Position numbers and translations under genes: made by a program
The notes under the pieces: model-generated
The model's input: only the letters and a program-made list of their open reading frames with translations
What the model was told of the DNA's origin: nothing
The model's database searches: none
Shown here: positions 25,722-34,321 of the stretch, piece by piece
Position numbering within the stretch: position 1 is the stretch's first letter
Layout: each line of letters starts with the position of its first letter
Assembly (NCBI GenBank): GCA_949290785.1
Contig: CASETE010000023.1
Coordinates: 1 to 64,000 of the forward strand
Source of the DNA: an uncultured Pseudomonadota bacterium
Lineage (GTDB): Bacteria; Pseudomonadota; Alphaproteobacteria; Rs-D84
Direction: 5' to 3'
DNA length: 64,000 bases

Positions 25722-26537
25722 ATGAAACTATTTCACAAAAAAGAACCGCAATCAAATAACATTGCAACATTATTACAACACATAAAAAAGCAACCTCGTC
25801 ATATTTATAAAAAATTAAATGACGAAGCTTGGTCAAATGCTCACGACGAACAACAACAAATACTTATAAACCAAATAAAAAATAACGATTTTTTAAATGA
25901 GTGGACTCTAGAAATAGAAAAGATATCAAAACCTGGCGATAAAATCATAGAAATCGGATGTGCCTTGGGCGCCAGTTCTTTATACTTAGCTAAACGTAAT
26001 CGCATTGTAACTGGCTTAGATTATTCAAAAAAAATGTGCAAAACATTTGCAAATATTGCAAACGATTTAAATTTAAAAGTTAATACTGTATGTGCAGATA
26101 TAACAAAAAAACTACCGTTACCAGATAATTTTTTCAACATCGTTTGGCACGCCGGTGTATTAGAACATTTTTCAAATCAAGATGCACAATTTATAATTAA
26201 CGAAAACGCTAGAATTTCTAACAATCTTGTTATATCAATGGTTCCAAACGCAGCATCCATAGCTTATCGTATAGGAAAAGAAATAGCAGAAAGAACTAAT
26301 TCCTGGAATGCAGGTGAAGAAAACCCTAAATATACTCAAAAGGATCTGTTTATTTATGCTGGTTTAACAAATATAAAAGAATATACTATTGACTTACCTT
26401 TCGCTTTGGCCTTTTTACCAGCATCTGATTTAAAAAAATCCCTATCAGACATTTATATGAATCTGCCCACCCAAGATAATATTCATCAAGGATACTTATT
26501 GGTCACCATAGGAGAAAAACAATGCAAAAACCAATAA
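25722..26537 (+). CDS. SAM-dependent methyltransferase
   Basis: The start at 25722 is chosen because AAAGGT lies 8 bases before it; the open frame extends upstream to 25686 but would overlap the previous gene. The 271-residue product has motif I as IIEIGCALGASSLYLA, GLDYSKKMCKTF, and the motif IV part FFNIVWHAGVLEHFSN. The next gene starts 16 bases before its stop. It is a second candidate glycan methyltransferase and is not a close copy of the first. Confidence 0.82.
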   Translation: MKLFHKKEPQSNNIATLLQHIKKQPRHIYKKLNDEAWSNAHDEQQQILINQIKNNDFLNEWTLEIEKISKPGDKIIEIGCALGASSLYLAKRNRIVTGLDYSKKMCKTFANIANDLNLKVNTVCADITKKLPLPDNFFNIVWHAGVLEHFSNQDAQFIINENARISNNLVISMVPNAASIAYRIGKEIAERTNSWNAGEENPKYTQKDLFIYAGLTNIKEYTIDLPFALAFLPASDLKKSLSDIYMNLPTQDNIHQGYLLVTIGEKQCKNQ

Positions 26538-27613
26538 TTTCAATAATAGTGGCAAATTATAATAACGATAAATATTTACATGATGCATTAAATTCTATTT
26601 TATACCAAACATTTACTAATTGGGAATGTATAATAGTAGATGATGGTTCTACTGATAATTCAAGAAATATCATAAACTCTTTTATAAAAAAAGATCCACG
26701 CTTTATCAAAATATTTAAACAAAACGGCGGTGTATCAACAGCTAGAAACATCGGCATAAAAAAAACTTCCGGTGAATATATAATGTTTTTAGATAGCGAC
26801 GATTGCCTTGTGCAAAACGCCATGGAAGTTTTATATACTGTAGCCAAAATGACTGATGCCGACAGAATAGGCGGACGTTTAATACCCGTATCAGCGCAAT
26901 TTCATTACACCCCTTTACTTAATACATTTACCTCGCCACAAGAATTAACAACGTTTCACTTATATACAAACCCTATACCAGATTTTTTAAATAATTATTT
27001 ATATAATCCTGATTATCCATGGGTAACTGTGTGGAGACAGATGTATAGAAAAAAAGCTATTAATGGAATTTCTTTCCCTGTAGATACAATAAACGCCTTT
27101 GAAGACGGCATATTTATGACGGATGTTATAAGCAATATAAAAAACTTCGTAGAAATTGATAATACAATTGTATATTTTAGAATATCTCCGAACAGTTTAT
27201 GCCGCAGCGGAGAAAAGACTAATAAGTTGATTATGTTATCTGGCAAAAACGCTTTAACACATGCTGTTACATCATTGCAGAATAGCAATGAATATTCTTA
27301 CCCTTTATATTTAAAAGCACATAAATTTATTATAAAGTATATTATAGATATGGGTGTTATAGATATTCTAAAACAAAATAAAACATCTTTATACGATATA
27401 TCTTCAAACATAATGAATGAATTATATGATTCTAAATTAATGCCTAAAATTTATATAAAAAAAAGCAACCGCATAGTAATATGGTGTGTAAAACGCAAAT
27501 ATTTTAAACTTGCTAGATACATTTTAATACATGATATCAAATATTCTATATTAAATATAATCACCTTTGGGCTTATACAACCTATAAGAAAGAAAAGAAA
27601 ACGCAAACTTTAG
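26522..27613 (+). CDS. Glycosyltransferase family 2
   Basis: This 363-residue GT-A enzyme has SIIVANYNNDKYLHDALNSI, IIVDDGSTDNSRNII, a DXD in MFLDSDDCL, and EDGIFMTDV as the likely catalytic region. The last 100 residues are helical and end in a very basic tail (RKKRKRKL). Its A+T content is clearly higher than in the other genes of the operon, which may point to a separate origin. GGAG precedes the ATG. It ends the operon at a long hairpin. Confidence 0.86.
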   Translation: MQKPIISIIVANYNNDKYLHDALNSILYQTFTNWECIIVDDGSTDNSRNIINSFIKKDPRFIKIFKQNGGVSTARNIGIKKTSGEYIMFLDSDDCLVQNAMEVLYTVAKMTDADRIGGRLIPVSAQFHYTPLLNTFTSPQELTTFHLYTNPIPDFLNNYLYNPDYPWVTVWRQMYRKKAINGISFPVDTINAFEDGIFMTDVISNIKNFVEIDNTIVYFRISPNSLCRSGEKTNKLIMLSGKNALTHAVTSLQNSNEYSYPLYLKAHKFIIKYIIDMGVIDILKQNKTSLYDISSNIMNELYDSKLMPKIYIKKSNRIVIWCVKRKYFKLARYILIHDIKYSILNIITFGLIQPIRKKRKRKL

Positions 27614-27617
27614 CCCG

Positions 27618-27646
27618 CATACCAGTGCAACATGTGCACTGGTATG
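27618..27646. terminator. Long perfect hairpin at the end of the glycan operon
   Basis: CATACCAGTGCA pairs with TGCACTGGTATG over 12 bp with a 5-base loop (27630-27634). Only a short T run follows, so termination or 3'-end protection are both possible. It lies between convergent genes. Confidence 0.6.
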
Positions 27647-27657
27647 TTTATCACATA

Positions 27658-28113
27658 TTAAAAACCGCATGCGAACCACATTCTGGACGCATCATCTACG
27701 GCGCCACCATTCCAACGAACTTGTATGCTGACGCCTGTTTCTATCTTGTTTGCGTAACTTACGGATATCGTTCCAATACCACCGTCAATCATTACTGGCA
27801 ACGCCATAACAGTATATTCAGTATTAATAAACGAAATCGGAAAAACAATATTAGCACTAACAGAAGTCCCCCCCTGTTCCAACCAACCCGACTTATATTT
27901 ACGATACCAAGACAAACCGTCTTCTGACACAAAAGTATCTGCAATTGTGTCACCTACTAAATCCTGACGCGCCAAGGCAAAACCGCCGGGGTTAATACCG
28001 TCATGAACCCGCAACGTATTGTTTGTTGTATCTACGGTTATTTCGCCTTCGGCGCCGACAAAAGTATTATGCTCAACGGCACTTCCGCGCCTGAACTGAA
28101 CTTGACGAGACAT
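27658..28113 (-). CDS. Phage tail-fibre-like protein, orphan
   Basis: This 151-residue protein has two recognisable parts. Residues 5-50 (FRRGSAVEHNTFVGAEGEIT, TVDTTNNTLRVHDG) follow the pattern of the N-terminal domain of phage tail fibre and tropism proteins. Residues 68-151 (YRKYKSGWLEQGGTSVSAN, then VFPISFINTEYTVMALP) resemble the C-terminal gp53-like tail-fibre domain. No phage structural, packaging or integrase gene is nearby. AAAGGA precedes the ATG. It lies next to the glycan operon in the opposite direction. Confidence 0.65.
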   Translation of the reverse strand: MSRQVQFRRGSAVEHNTFVGAEGEITVDTTNNTLRVHDGINPGGFALARQDLVGDTIADTFVSEDGLSWYRKYKSGWLEQGGTSVSANIVFPISFINTEYTVMALPVMIDGGIGTISVSYANKIETGVSIQVRWNGGAVDDASRMWFACGF

Positions 28114-28148
28114 ATTTTAATCCTTTTAGTTTGAAGTTTTTGGACATA

Positions 28149-28175
28149 AAAAAATCGCCCAACATCGGCGATTTA
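28149..28175 (-). terminator. Terminator after the lytic transglycosylase
   Basis: AAATCGCC / GGCGATTT stem with a 7-base loop; A run on the plus side gives T run on the minus strand. Confidence 0.75.
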
Positions 28176-28214
28176 GTGGATATGATTATACCAAAAAATA
28201 GGACAAAAAGCAAA

Positions 28215-29294
28215 TTATTTCAATTCGTCCGCCAAAGTTGCAATCGCTATCGCGTACCAATTGGAATTATTCCAACGCTTTATCCTGTAAAAATTGGGAT
28301 ATGTTAAATATGCAACAACAACTGGTTGCGGTGCAACATCTGTATCAATCGCATTTGGGTCTATGACATTTGATTTACTGTGTGCGATCGCCGTGGCCTT
28401 GGCATCGTTAATCATATTTATATCCGCCACCAAACCAGCCGTCATATCCATAACAGGCAAAGGACTGCCGTCGGGGTTCGTAACGCCCATATACGCCCAT
28501 TCAGACAAATTCTTTTTCGTTTTACCGTCTAATAAAGACACATCAAAATTAATCGGTATGACAACCTTGCGAACTATTTTTTCGTTCTCGTTCCAGCCCA
28601 GGCGATTTAAATAGTTGCCAGCACTAAACATCGCGTCACCAACGCTATGAATAATGTCTATTTTGCCATCCCCATTACCGTCTGCGCCGTATTGCATTAA
28701 TGTCGTCGGAATAAATTGAAAGTGCCCCATCGCCCCTGCCCAACTACCTTGAACATCATTTATGTCCAAGTCATTATCATCAGCTATTTTCATCAGTGCC
28801 AATAACTGCTTTTCAAAAAACTCTTGCCTGCGCCCCTCATACATCAAAGTCAAAAACGCATCCGTTAATTTATGACGTGCTTTATTAGCGCCATAATTGG
28901 ATTCCAAACCCCAAAACGCCAATATCACATGTGGTTGAACGCCATATTTCTGCTCTACCCGCGATAACATCGTAGGATAAGTTTGACGCATTTGTTTACC
29001 TTCGGTAATTCTGCGCTGATTAACTGTACGAGCCAAATAACCATCTAATGTCAATTTAAATTCTGCTTGATTCCTGTCACTTTTTACAATAGAAGGTATA
29101 AACGCCGGCGAACGAAATGTCGCATTTATCGTATCTTGCGAAATATTCTGACTGGCGGCCTTGCCTTTGATATCTTCAATTATCGCATACCATCTGTCTA
29201 TATCAAACACGCCAGAGTCCGCCCACAAGTTAAGCGGGGCCACACAAAATAACGCAACGCCACAAAGGCGCGCAACAACACTTTTAACTGTCAT
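28215..29294 (-). CDS. mltB: Lytic murein transglycosylase, MltB type (GH103)
   Basis: This 359-residue protein has a signal peptide ending near LWA-DSGV and cleaves peptidoglycan glycan strands with formation of 1,6-anhydro ends. The GH103 features are AFWGLESNYG (catalytic Glu131), SWAGAMGHFQFIPTTLMQYG and DGKIDIIHSVGDAMFSAGNYL. The enteric MltB is a lipoprotein; no lipobox is seen here. AAGGTG precedes the ATG, which begins 12 bases after the stop of the outer-membrane gene, so the two are co-transcribed. Confidence 0.92.
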   Translation of the reverse strand: MTVKSVVARLCGVALFCVAPLNLWADSGVFDIDRWYAIIEDIKGKAASQNISQDTINATFRSPAFIPSIVKSDRNQAEFKLTLDGYLARTVNQRRITEGKQMRQTYPTMLSRVEQKYGVQPHVILAFWGLESNYGANKARHKLTDAFLTLMYEGRRQEFFEKQLLALMKIADDNDLDINDVQGSWAGAMGHFQFIPTTLMQYGADGNGDGKIDIIHSVGDAMFSAGNYLNRLGWNENEKIVRKVVIPINFDVSLLDGKTKKNLSEWAYMGVTNPDGSPLPVMDMTAGLVADINMINDAKATAIAHSKSNVIDPNAIDTDVAPQPVVVAYLTYPNFYRIKRWNNSNWYAIAIATLADELK

Positions 29295-29306
29295 ATGAAC
29301 ACCTTC

Positions 29307-30788
29307 TTAGAAAGAATACTTTATTCCGATATGCAAACCAAACGATTGCCACGCAGCGTGTTTTAACTGCTCGCTGATATACTGCGTGCTGGCCGGCACA
29401 GTTTCTAAAATTGGGAAACCGTTATCGTCCAATATGTAAAAACCGTTTTCATCAACTAAATATTGACTATATTCCGCCAAATATAATTCCCCGCCGATTT
29501 TTCCGACATAGAAATAATCGGTATCTACTTTTATTGCCAATTGCATACGGTCTGATAATTTATAGTTATACTCCATTTCCGCGGTATAAGAGTATGCACC
29601 GTTATTACCTTCATCTATAAAACTGGGGTTTTGTTGCCAATCCGTTCTGTTTGGCCAGATACCTTCGGATGAATATTTCGGCAAACCAACCTGGAAATAA
29701 AAACGCAACTTGTCAACAAGGGTCATTTGTTTTTCTATCTCAAGCCCGATATAAAAACCGCTCCACGTAGTATTATAAATATGCGTAGTACCGTCTACAA
29801 GTATAGGGCCATCACCGCCAATAATTACACATTCACCAGAATCTACCCCCCATGGTACATACCCCATATCTGGATTGTAATCGCCGGTTACCAACTCTGT
29901 CCCCAGGTCAATTATTGCACCACCTGCGGGGGCCTGAACCAGTTTTATATCTTCCGGTGACATACACACCTGATACCAATCTTCTGGTGCCTCCATATTT
30001 ATGGGCAAAGCATAATAATTACCGTTTACGTCACCGTAAACATAGTCGCCCATGTTCGTCATTAATGGTAAAAAGATGCCAGGGTTAGGATACAAATGAT
30101 CTGACATTTCCAAGTTATGATTGAAAATTTCATAACCAAACGACGGGGATAACTTCCATCCGCCAATGTCCCAAATATGATGTGCGCCGATTCCTAACTT
30201 CAAGTGATTTGTCTTGCCCGTCTGATCGCCAACAGAAATAGTGAAAATTCCATAAGAAGGGTCTGATTCATCATACGGCTTTAAGTCATAATCCATGGAC
30301 AGTCCACCATGTGACATATACCCCATACTATATTCACCGTAAGCAAACATATCAAAATTACGCAAACTGAAATTGTGTTGCACGCCAACGCCAATTTCAT
30401 TATAAACCATATCATCCCATTCTAAAACGGAATTTACGCCTGTTTCAAACTCAAAATCTGCGAACCTTCTGGCATATTTAGCGTATACAGACGTTGCTGG
30501 TTCTTCGGCAACAGGCATCGCAATACCGTTCGTCGTCATCGTACCGCTAATTTGCGGGACCACCGGTCGCGGAACCTGATAAGAGTAAGAACGACTTTCA
30601 ACAATTTGCTTCCCCCCCGATTGACCAACATATGTCGTGTACCCTTGTCGCTGATATTGATTGTACGCCGAACGATTAACCGTTGTTGTTGAATTGTTCT
30701 GATAATAAGAAGGTACCCCTTCGTTAGACGCCAGCGCAACGAAAGGCATAAAAAACACACTTAATAAAGAAACTACACTTACTCTCAT
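29307..30788 (-). CDS. Outer-membrane beta-barrel protein with N-terminal Gln/Tyr-rich linker
   Basis: This 493-residue protein has a signal peptide ending at ALA-SNEGV, a low-complexity Tyr/Gln/Ser region to about residue 100, then strand-like repeats (FDMFAYGEYSMGYMS, MQLAIKVDTDYFYVG) and a C-terminal IGIKYSF with Phe. A linker of this type also occurs in the 357-residue barrel at 5548-6621. Role unknown; co-transcription with a lytic transglycosylase suggests an envelope function. The promoter is the third copy of ATGATATAAT (30807-30815). Confidence 0.78.
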   Translation of the reverse strand: MRVSVVSLLSVFFMPFVALASNEGVPSYYQNNSTTTVNRSAYNQYQRQGYTTYVGQSGGKQIVESRSYSYQVPRPVVPQISGTMTTNGIAMPVAEEPATSVYAKYARRFADFEFETGVNSVLEWDDMVYNEIGVGVQHNFSLRNFDMFAYGEYSMGYMSHGGLSMDYDLKPYDESDPSYGIFTISVGDQTGKTNHLKLGIGAHHIWDIGGWKLSPSFGYEIFNHNLEMSDHLYPNPGIFLPLMTNMGDYVYGDVNGNYYALPINMEAPEDWYQVCMSPEDIKLVQAPAGGAIIDLGTELVTGDYNPDMGYVPWGVDSGECVIIGGDGPILVDGTTHIYNTTWSGFYIGLEIEKQMTLVDKLRFYFQVGLPKYSSEGIWPNRTDWQQNPSFIDEGNNGAYSYTAEMEYNYKLSDRMQLAIKVDTDYFYVGKIGGELYLAEYSQYLVDENGFYILDDNGFPILETVPASTQYISEQLKHAAWQSFGLHIGIKYSF

Positions 30789-30806
30789 TCCTACAATTAT
30801 TGTGTA

Positions 30807-30815
30807 TTATATCAT
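30807..30815 (-). promoter_or_regulatory. Extended -10 element for the barrel/mltB operon
   Basis: On the minus strand an eight-base T tract then ATGATATAAT, about 20 bases upstream of the ATG at 30788. Confidence 0.55.
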
Positions 30816-30884
30816 AAAAAAAAACTCATAAAAAGCATTTTTCTTATTCGTGCACTAAACACTGGATTTTGTGGACTTTTTAGA

Positions 30885-30890
30885 TAAAAT
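30885..30890 (+). promoter_or_regulatory. -10 element of hemW, implying a leaderless start
   Basis: TAAAAT at 30885-30890 lies 7 bases before the hemW ATG, and no ribosome binding site is seen. The -35 region is not clear. Confidence 0.35.
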
Positions 30891-30896
30891 ACGCAT

Positions 30897-31955
30897 ATGA
30901 ATGTTCCTCATAACATATATATTCATGTTCCTTTTTGTTTATCAAAGTGTAAATATTGCGCTTTTTTTTCGCATGCTTGCGCGGAACCGGACTGGGATAA
31001 ATACGCGAAAGATATTACAGGCGAAATAAAATACTGGGAACAACAACTTGGAAAAATATCTGTCCCCAGCATATTTTTTGGTGGCGGAACCCCATCTTTG
31101 ATGCCGATAAAAGTGTTTGAACATATCATGAACGCCATTCAACGATGTTTTAATATTACATCCGGGTGCGAGATTACCTTGGAATCAAACCCAGGCACAG
31201 TAACAAAAAATAAACTATCAGAATTTGCACGCGCCGGCATTAACAGACTGTCCGTTGGTATCCAATCGTTAAATGACGATAAGTTAAAATTCTTAGGCCG
31301 AATACATACCGCACAACAAGCAATAAAATTATTAGACTGCGCGAAAGAAATGGGACTACACGTTTCGGCGGATTTTATGTACGGCCTGCCGAACGAAAAC
31401 GTGCACGACATAATAAAAACCTGCAAAGACATCAACTCTTTGGGTATTTCGCACTGTTCTTTATATGAACTGACAATAGAACCCCATACGCCCTTTAGTA
31501 AAATGAACTTACAAATGCCGACGAATAACGAAATGGCAGATATGTATATTGCAATCGCAGAAACATTAAACCTACCAAGATATGAGGTTTCTAATTATGC
31601 AACCCCAGGCGAAGAATGCCGACACAATCAAAACGTATGGGATGGCGAACCTTATATCGGGGTGGGACAAGGTGCCGCAGGACGAATTTTAATAGATAAC
31701 ATTTGGTACGAACAAATGGGTGACAGACAAAAATTTGAAAAAATTTCAAATCAAACCCGCGCCATAGAAAGACTTATCACCGGACTTCGCCAAGTCCGTG
31801 GCGTCAAAATTGACGCTGATATAACGCAAATTATAAACCAAGAATTCGTAAATCAAAATCCTGACTTATTAATAATAACCAGCGAGAACAGACTTGCCAC
31901 ATCCTCAAAAGGCATGTTGATTTTAGACGATTTACTGTTAAACTTAACGAGGTGA
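30897..31955 (+). CDS. hemW: Radical SAM protein HemW
   Basis: This 352-residue protein resembles coproporphyrinogen III dehydrogenase but belongs to the HemW family, which in studied bacteria inserts haem into acceptor proteins. The radical SAM Cys are 14, 18 and 21 in HVPFCLSKCKYCAFF, and FFGGGTPSLM and SVGIQSLNDDKLKFLGR follow. HemW lacks the activity of oxygen-independent HemN. The ATG at 30897 is the family start. A peptidase gene follows after 3 bases. Confidence 0.9.
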   Translation: MNVPHNIYIHVPFCLSKCKYCAFFSHACAEPDWDKYAKDITGEIKYWEQQLGKISVPSIFFGGGTPSLMPIKVFEHIMNAIQRCFNITSGCEITLESNPGTVTKNKLSEFARAGINRLSVGIQSLNDDKLKFLGRIHTAQQAIKLLDCAKEMGLHVSADFMYGLPNENVHDIIKTCKDINSLGISHCSLYELTIEPHTPFSKMNLQMPTNNEMADMYIAIAETLNLPRYEVSNYATPGEECRHNQNVWDGEPYIGVGQGAAGRILIDNIWYEQMGDRQKFEKISNQTRAIERLITGLRQVRGVKIDADITQIINQEFVNQNPDLLIITSENRLATSSKGMLILDDLLLNLTR

Positions 31956-31958
31956 AAA

Positions 31959-33953
31959 ATGCAGAATAAAACACTGAACATAATAGGCATATTTGCTGTA
32001 TTAATAGCGATTATAGCGGCATGTTTTTTTACCGCACAAAAGGAGAAAAGTATGAACACTGGTATAAAACTAGAAAACATGGATTTATCTGTAAATCCTG
32101 GTGATAACTTTTTTGATTACGCAACGCTTGGGTGGCGAAAAGCAAACCCTATACCTGATGATTATACAAGATACGGGGCTTTTGAAATCATAAATGAAAA
32201 CAACCTGAAACGCGTTCGTGAAATTGCAGAAACGGATAATGGAAAAATAGGCACGCTTTACCAGATTGTAATGAACGAAAAACAATTAAATGCGGACACA
32301 ACCAATCCCGTTAAACCGTACCTTGCAGAAATAGACGAAATAAAATCAAAAGAGCAATTGCCAGAATATCTCGGAAAGATGCATACTTTTTCGTCTGCTT
32401 TTTGGGGCGACGGGGTTGCACTGGATGAAAAAGACAGCGAATACTATTTGTATAATATTGGTCAAGGCGGACTGGGACTGTCCCGTGATTACTATTTTGA
32501 CACAGATAACAAGACACTAGAAATTAGAAAAAAATATAAAGACTTTATAAAAAAACAAATGGATAATTTCGGTGTGCCTGTTGACGTAGAAAAACTATAC
32601 GCTTTGGAAGAACGCATGGCAAAATCTTTTTATCCAAAAGAAAAATTACGCGACCCGCATGCAAATTATCACAAAATGTCTGTCGCGGAAGTAAAAGAAC
32701 AATTTAAAAACTTTGATTGGGATACATACCTACAATCACGCGGTGCCAGCGCGGCAGAATATATAAACATTAATCAACCAGAAGCAATTACTGAATCTAT
32801 CGCCATAATGAACGATACTGATTTAGAATTAATTAAAACATATTTAAAATATCGTATTATAAGTTCTGCAGATACGTTATTAGACGACGACTCATATAAC
32901 ATATCTTTTGATTTTTATAACAGAACTATGGCGGGCCAGAAAGAACCTAAACCAAGATGGAAAAGAGCCGTCGGGTTACTAGATTCATCGCTGGGCGAAG
33001 AAATCGGTCATTTATATGTAAAAAAATATTTCCCAGCCGAAGCAAAAGAACGCATGCAAGAATTAGTAAAGAACCTACAACGCGCATACGCATTAAGAAT
33101 AAAAGACCTTGATTGGATGTCGGATGAAACTAAAAATAAAGCCCTTGAAAAACTGGGAACATTTAAAGCAAAAATCGGATATCCAGACAAATGGCGCGAC
33201 TATTCAAAACTTGAAATAAGCGCAGATAAGTCTTTATGGGACAATATGGTAAACGTTTCAAAATTTGAAGACGCGTTTTGGCTAGATAAAATTGGCAAAA
33301 AAAAGGACCCGACTATCTGGTATATGAACGCACACGAAGTCAACGCTTATTACGACCCGTCAACAAATGAGATTTGTTTCCCGGCAGGAATTTTACAACC
33401 GCCATTCTTTGATATGACCGCAGATGACGCCTTCAATTATGGCGCAATCGGCAGTGTAATAGGTCACGAAATGACGCATGGTTTTGACGATTCAGGCCGT
33501 CAATTTGATAAAGACGGAAACCTAAAAGACTGGTGGACAACCGATGACGCGAAAGGATTTGAAGTACGTGCAAACGTATTAAAAGACTTCTTTAATAAAA
33601 TAGAAATTGCACCGGGCGTTTTTGCTAATGGCGAATTTACATTGGGCGAAAATCTGGCAGATTACGGCGGGGTAACAATCGCTTTTACCGCATATAAAAA
33701 CTTTGGCACCCAACCCGATACAGTTGACGGTTTTAGCCCCGACCAAAGATTCTTTATCGCTTATGCCGGCGCATGGGCACAAAACATTCGTGACGAAGAA
33801 GCGTTAAGACTGACAAAAATAGACGAGCATTCTTTGGCACAATGGCGCGTTAACGGCATTTTACCACACATAAGCGCATGGTACGAATCATTTAATATAC
33901 AACCAACAAATAAGTTATATGTTGCACCAGAAAATCGTATCAAATTGTGGTAG
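31959..33953 (+). CDS. M13 family zinc endopeptidase (PepO/neprilysin-like)
   Basis: This 664-residue metallopeptidase has HEMTH at 503-507 for zinc binding and catalysis, and the third ligand Glu564 in ENLADYGG. The N-terminal hydrophobic segment (residues 8-25) ends IAAC, a possible lipobox, so the mature enzyme could be an outward-facing lipoprotein. An in-frame ATG at 32052 is preceded by a perfect AAAGGAG seven bases upstream and would give a 633-residue cytoplasmic form, as in PepO enzymes. AGGTG precedes the first ATG, which lies 3 bases after hemW. Confidence 0.92.
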   Translation: MQNKTLNIIGIFAVLIAIIAACFFTAQKEKSMNTGIKLENMDLSVNPGDNFFDYATLGWRKANPIPDDYTRYGAFEIINENNLKRVREIAETDNGKIGTLYQIVMNEKQLNADTTNPVKPYLAEIDEIKSKEQLPEYLGKMHTFSSAFWGDGVALDEKDSEYYLYNIGQGGLGLSRDYYFDTDNKTLEIRKKYKDFIKKQMDNFGVPVDVEKLYALEERMAKSFYPKEKLRDPHANYHKMSVAEVKEQFKNFDWDTYLQSRGASAAEYININQPEAITESIAIMNDTDLELIKTYLKYRIISSADTLLDDDSYNISFDFYNRTMAGQKEPKPRWKRAVGLLDSSLGEEIGHLYVKKYFPAEAKERMQELVKNLQRAYALRIKDLDWMSDETKNKALEKLGTFKAKIGYPDKWRDYSKLEISADKSLWDNMVNVSKFEDAFWLDKIGKKKDPTIWYMNAHEVNAYYDPSTNEICFPAGILQPPFFDMTADDAFNYGAIGSVIGHEMTHGFDDSGRQFDKDGNLKDWWTTDDAKGFEVRANVLKDFFNKIEIAPGVFANGEFTLGENLADYGGVTIAFTAYKNFGTQPDTVDGFSPDQRFFIAYAGAWAQNIRDEEALRLTKIDEHSLAQWRVNGILPHISAWYESFNIQPTNKLYVAPENRIKLW

Positions 33954-33960
33954 AAAATAA

Positions 33961-33987
33961 AAACACCGGGGATTCCTCGGTGTTTTT
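33961..33987. terminator. Bidirectional terminator between peptidase and IHF genes
   Basis: AAACACCG pairs with CGGTGTTT (33961-33968 with 33978-33985); T run on plus, A run on minus. Confidence 0.8.
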
Positions 33988-34030
33988 ATTTGTATCTTAT
34001 TAAACGACCTGTTTTAACGTTAACCGGCGC

Positions 34031-34318
34031 CTATTTTTTTGCAACCCTTTGCCTAAATTCGGTACTTGCTTTGAAAGATGCAACCTTGCGCGCAGTAATG
34101 ACTGCCGGCACGCCAGTTTTTGGGTTCCGCCCCATACGTTGCGGTTTTGTCAAAATCTTGAAACTGCCAAAACCGGCAAACTTAACCTCTTCCCCGTTAA
34201 TCAAAGATTCACGAATCTCGTCAAAAATTATATCTATTAACTTATACGCATCGGACATTGTCAACCCGTGCTGTTCACGCAAACGATTTGCTAAATCACT
34301 TCTTGTTATTGTTGCCAT
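34031..34318 (-). CDS. ihfA: Integration host factor subunit alpha-like
   Basis: This 95-residue HU/IHF-family DNA-bending protein has the beta-arm tip RNPKTG (Arg64, Asn65, Pro66) that intercalates at kinks, and the body EEVKFAGFGSFKILTKPQRM. The family assignment as IhfA rather than HU rests on the N-terminal ITRSDLANRL and the RMGRNPKTG sequence; HU is the alternative. It follows fabH with a 3-base gap, as in the fabH-ihfA order of alphaproteobacteria. It is convergent with the peptidase gene. Confidence 0.88.
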   Translation of the reverse strand: MATITRSDLANRLREQHGLTMSDAYKLIDIIFDEIRESLINGEEVKFAGFGSFKILTKPQRMGRNPKTGVPAVITARKVASFKASTEFRQRVAKK

Positions 34319-34321
34319 TTT

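Noticed and set aside
27658..28113. Prophage remnant
   Set aside because: Only a tail-fibre-like gene is present; there is no integrase, terminase, capsid or lysis gene and no attachment repeat nearby.
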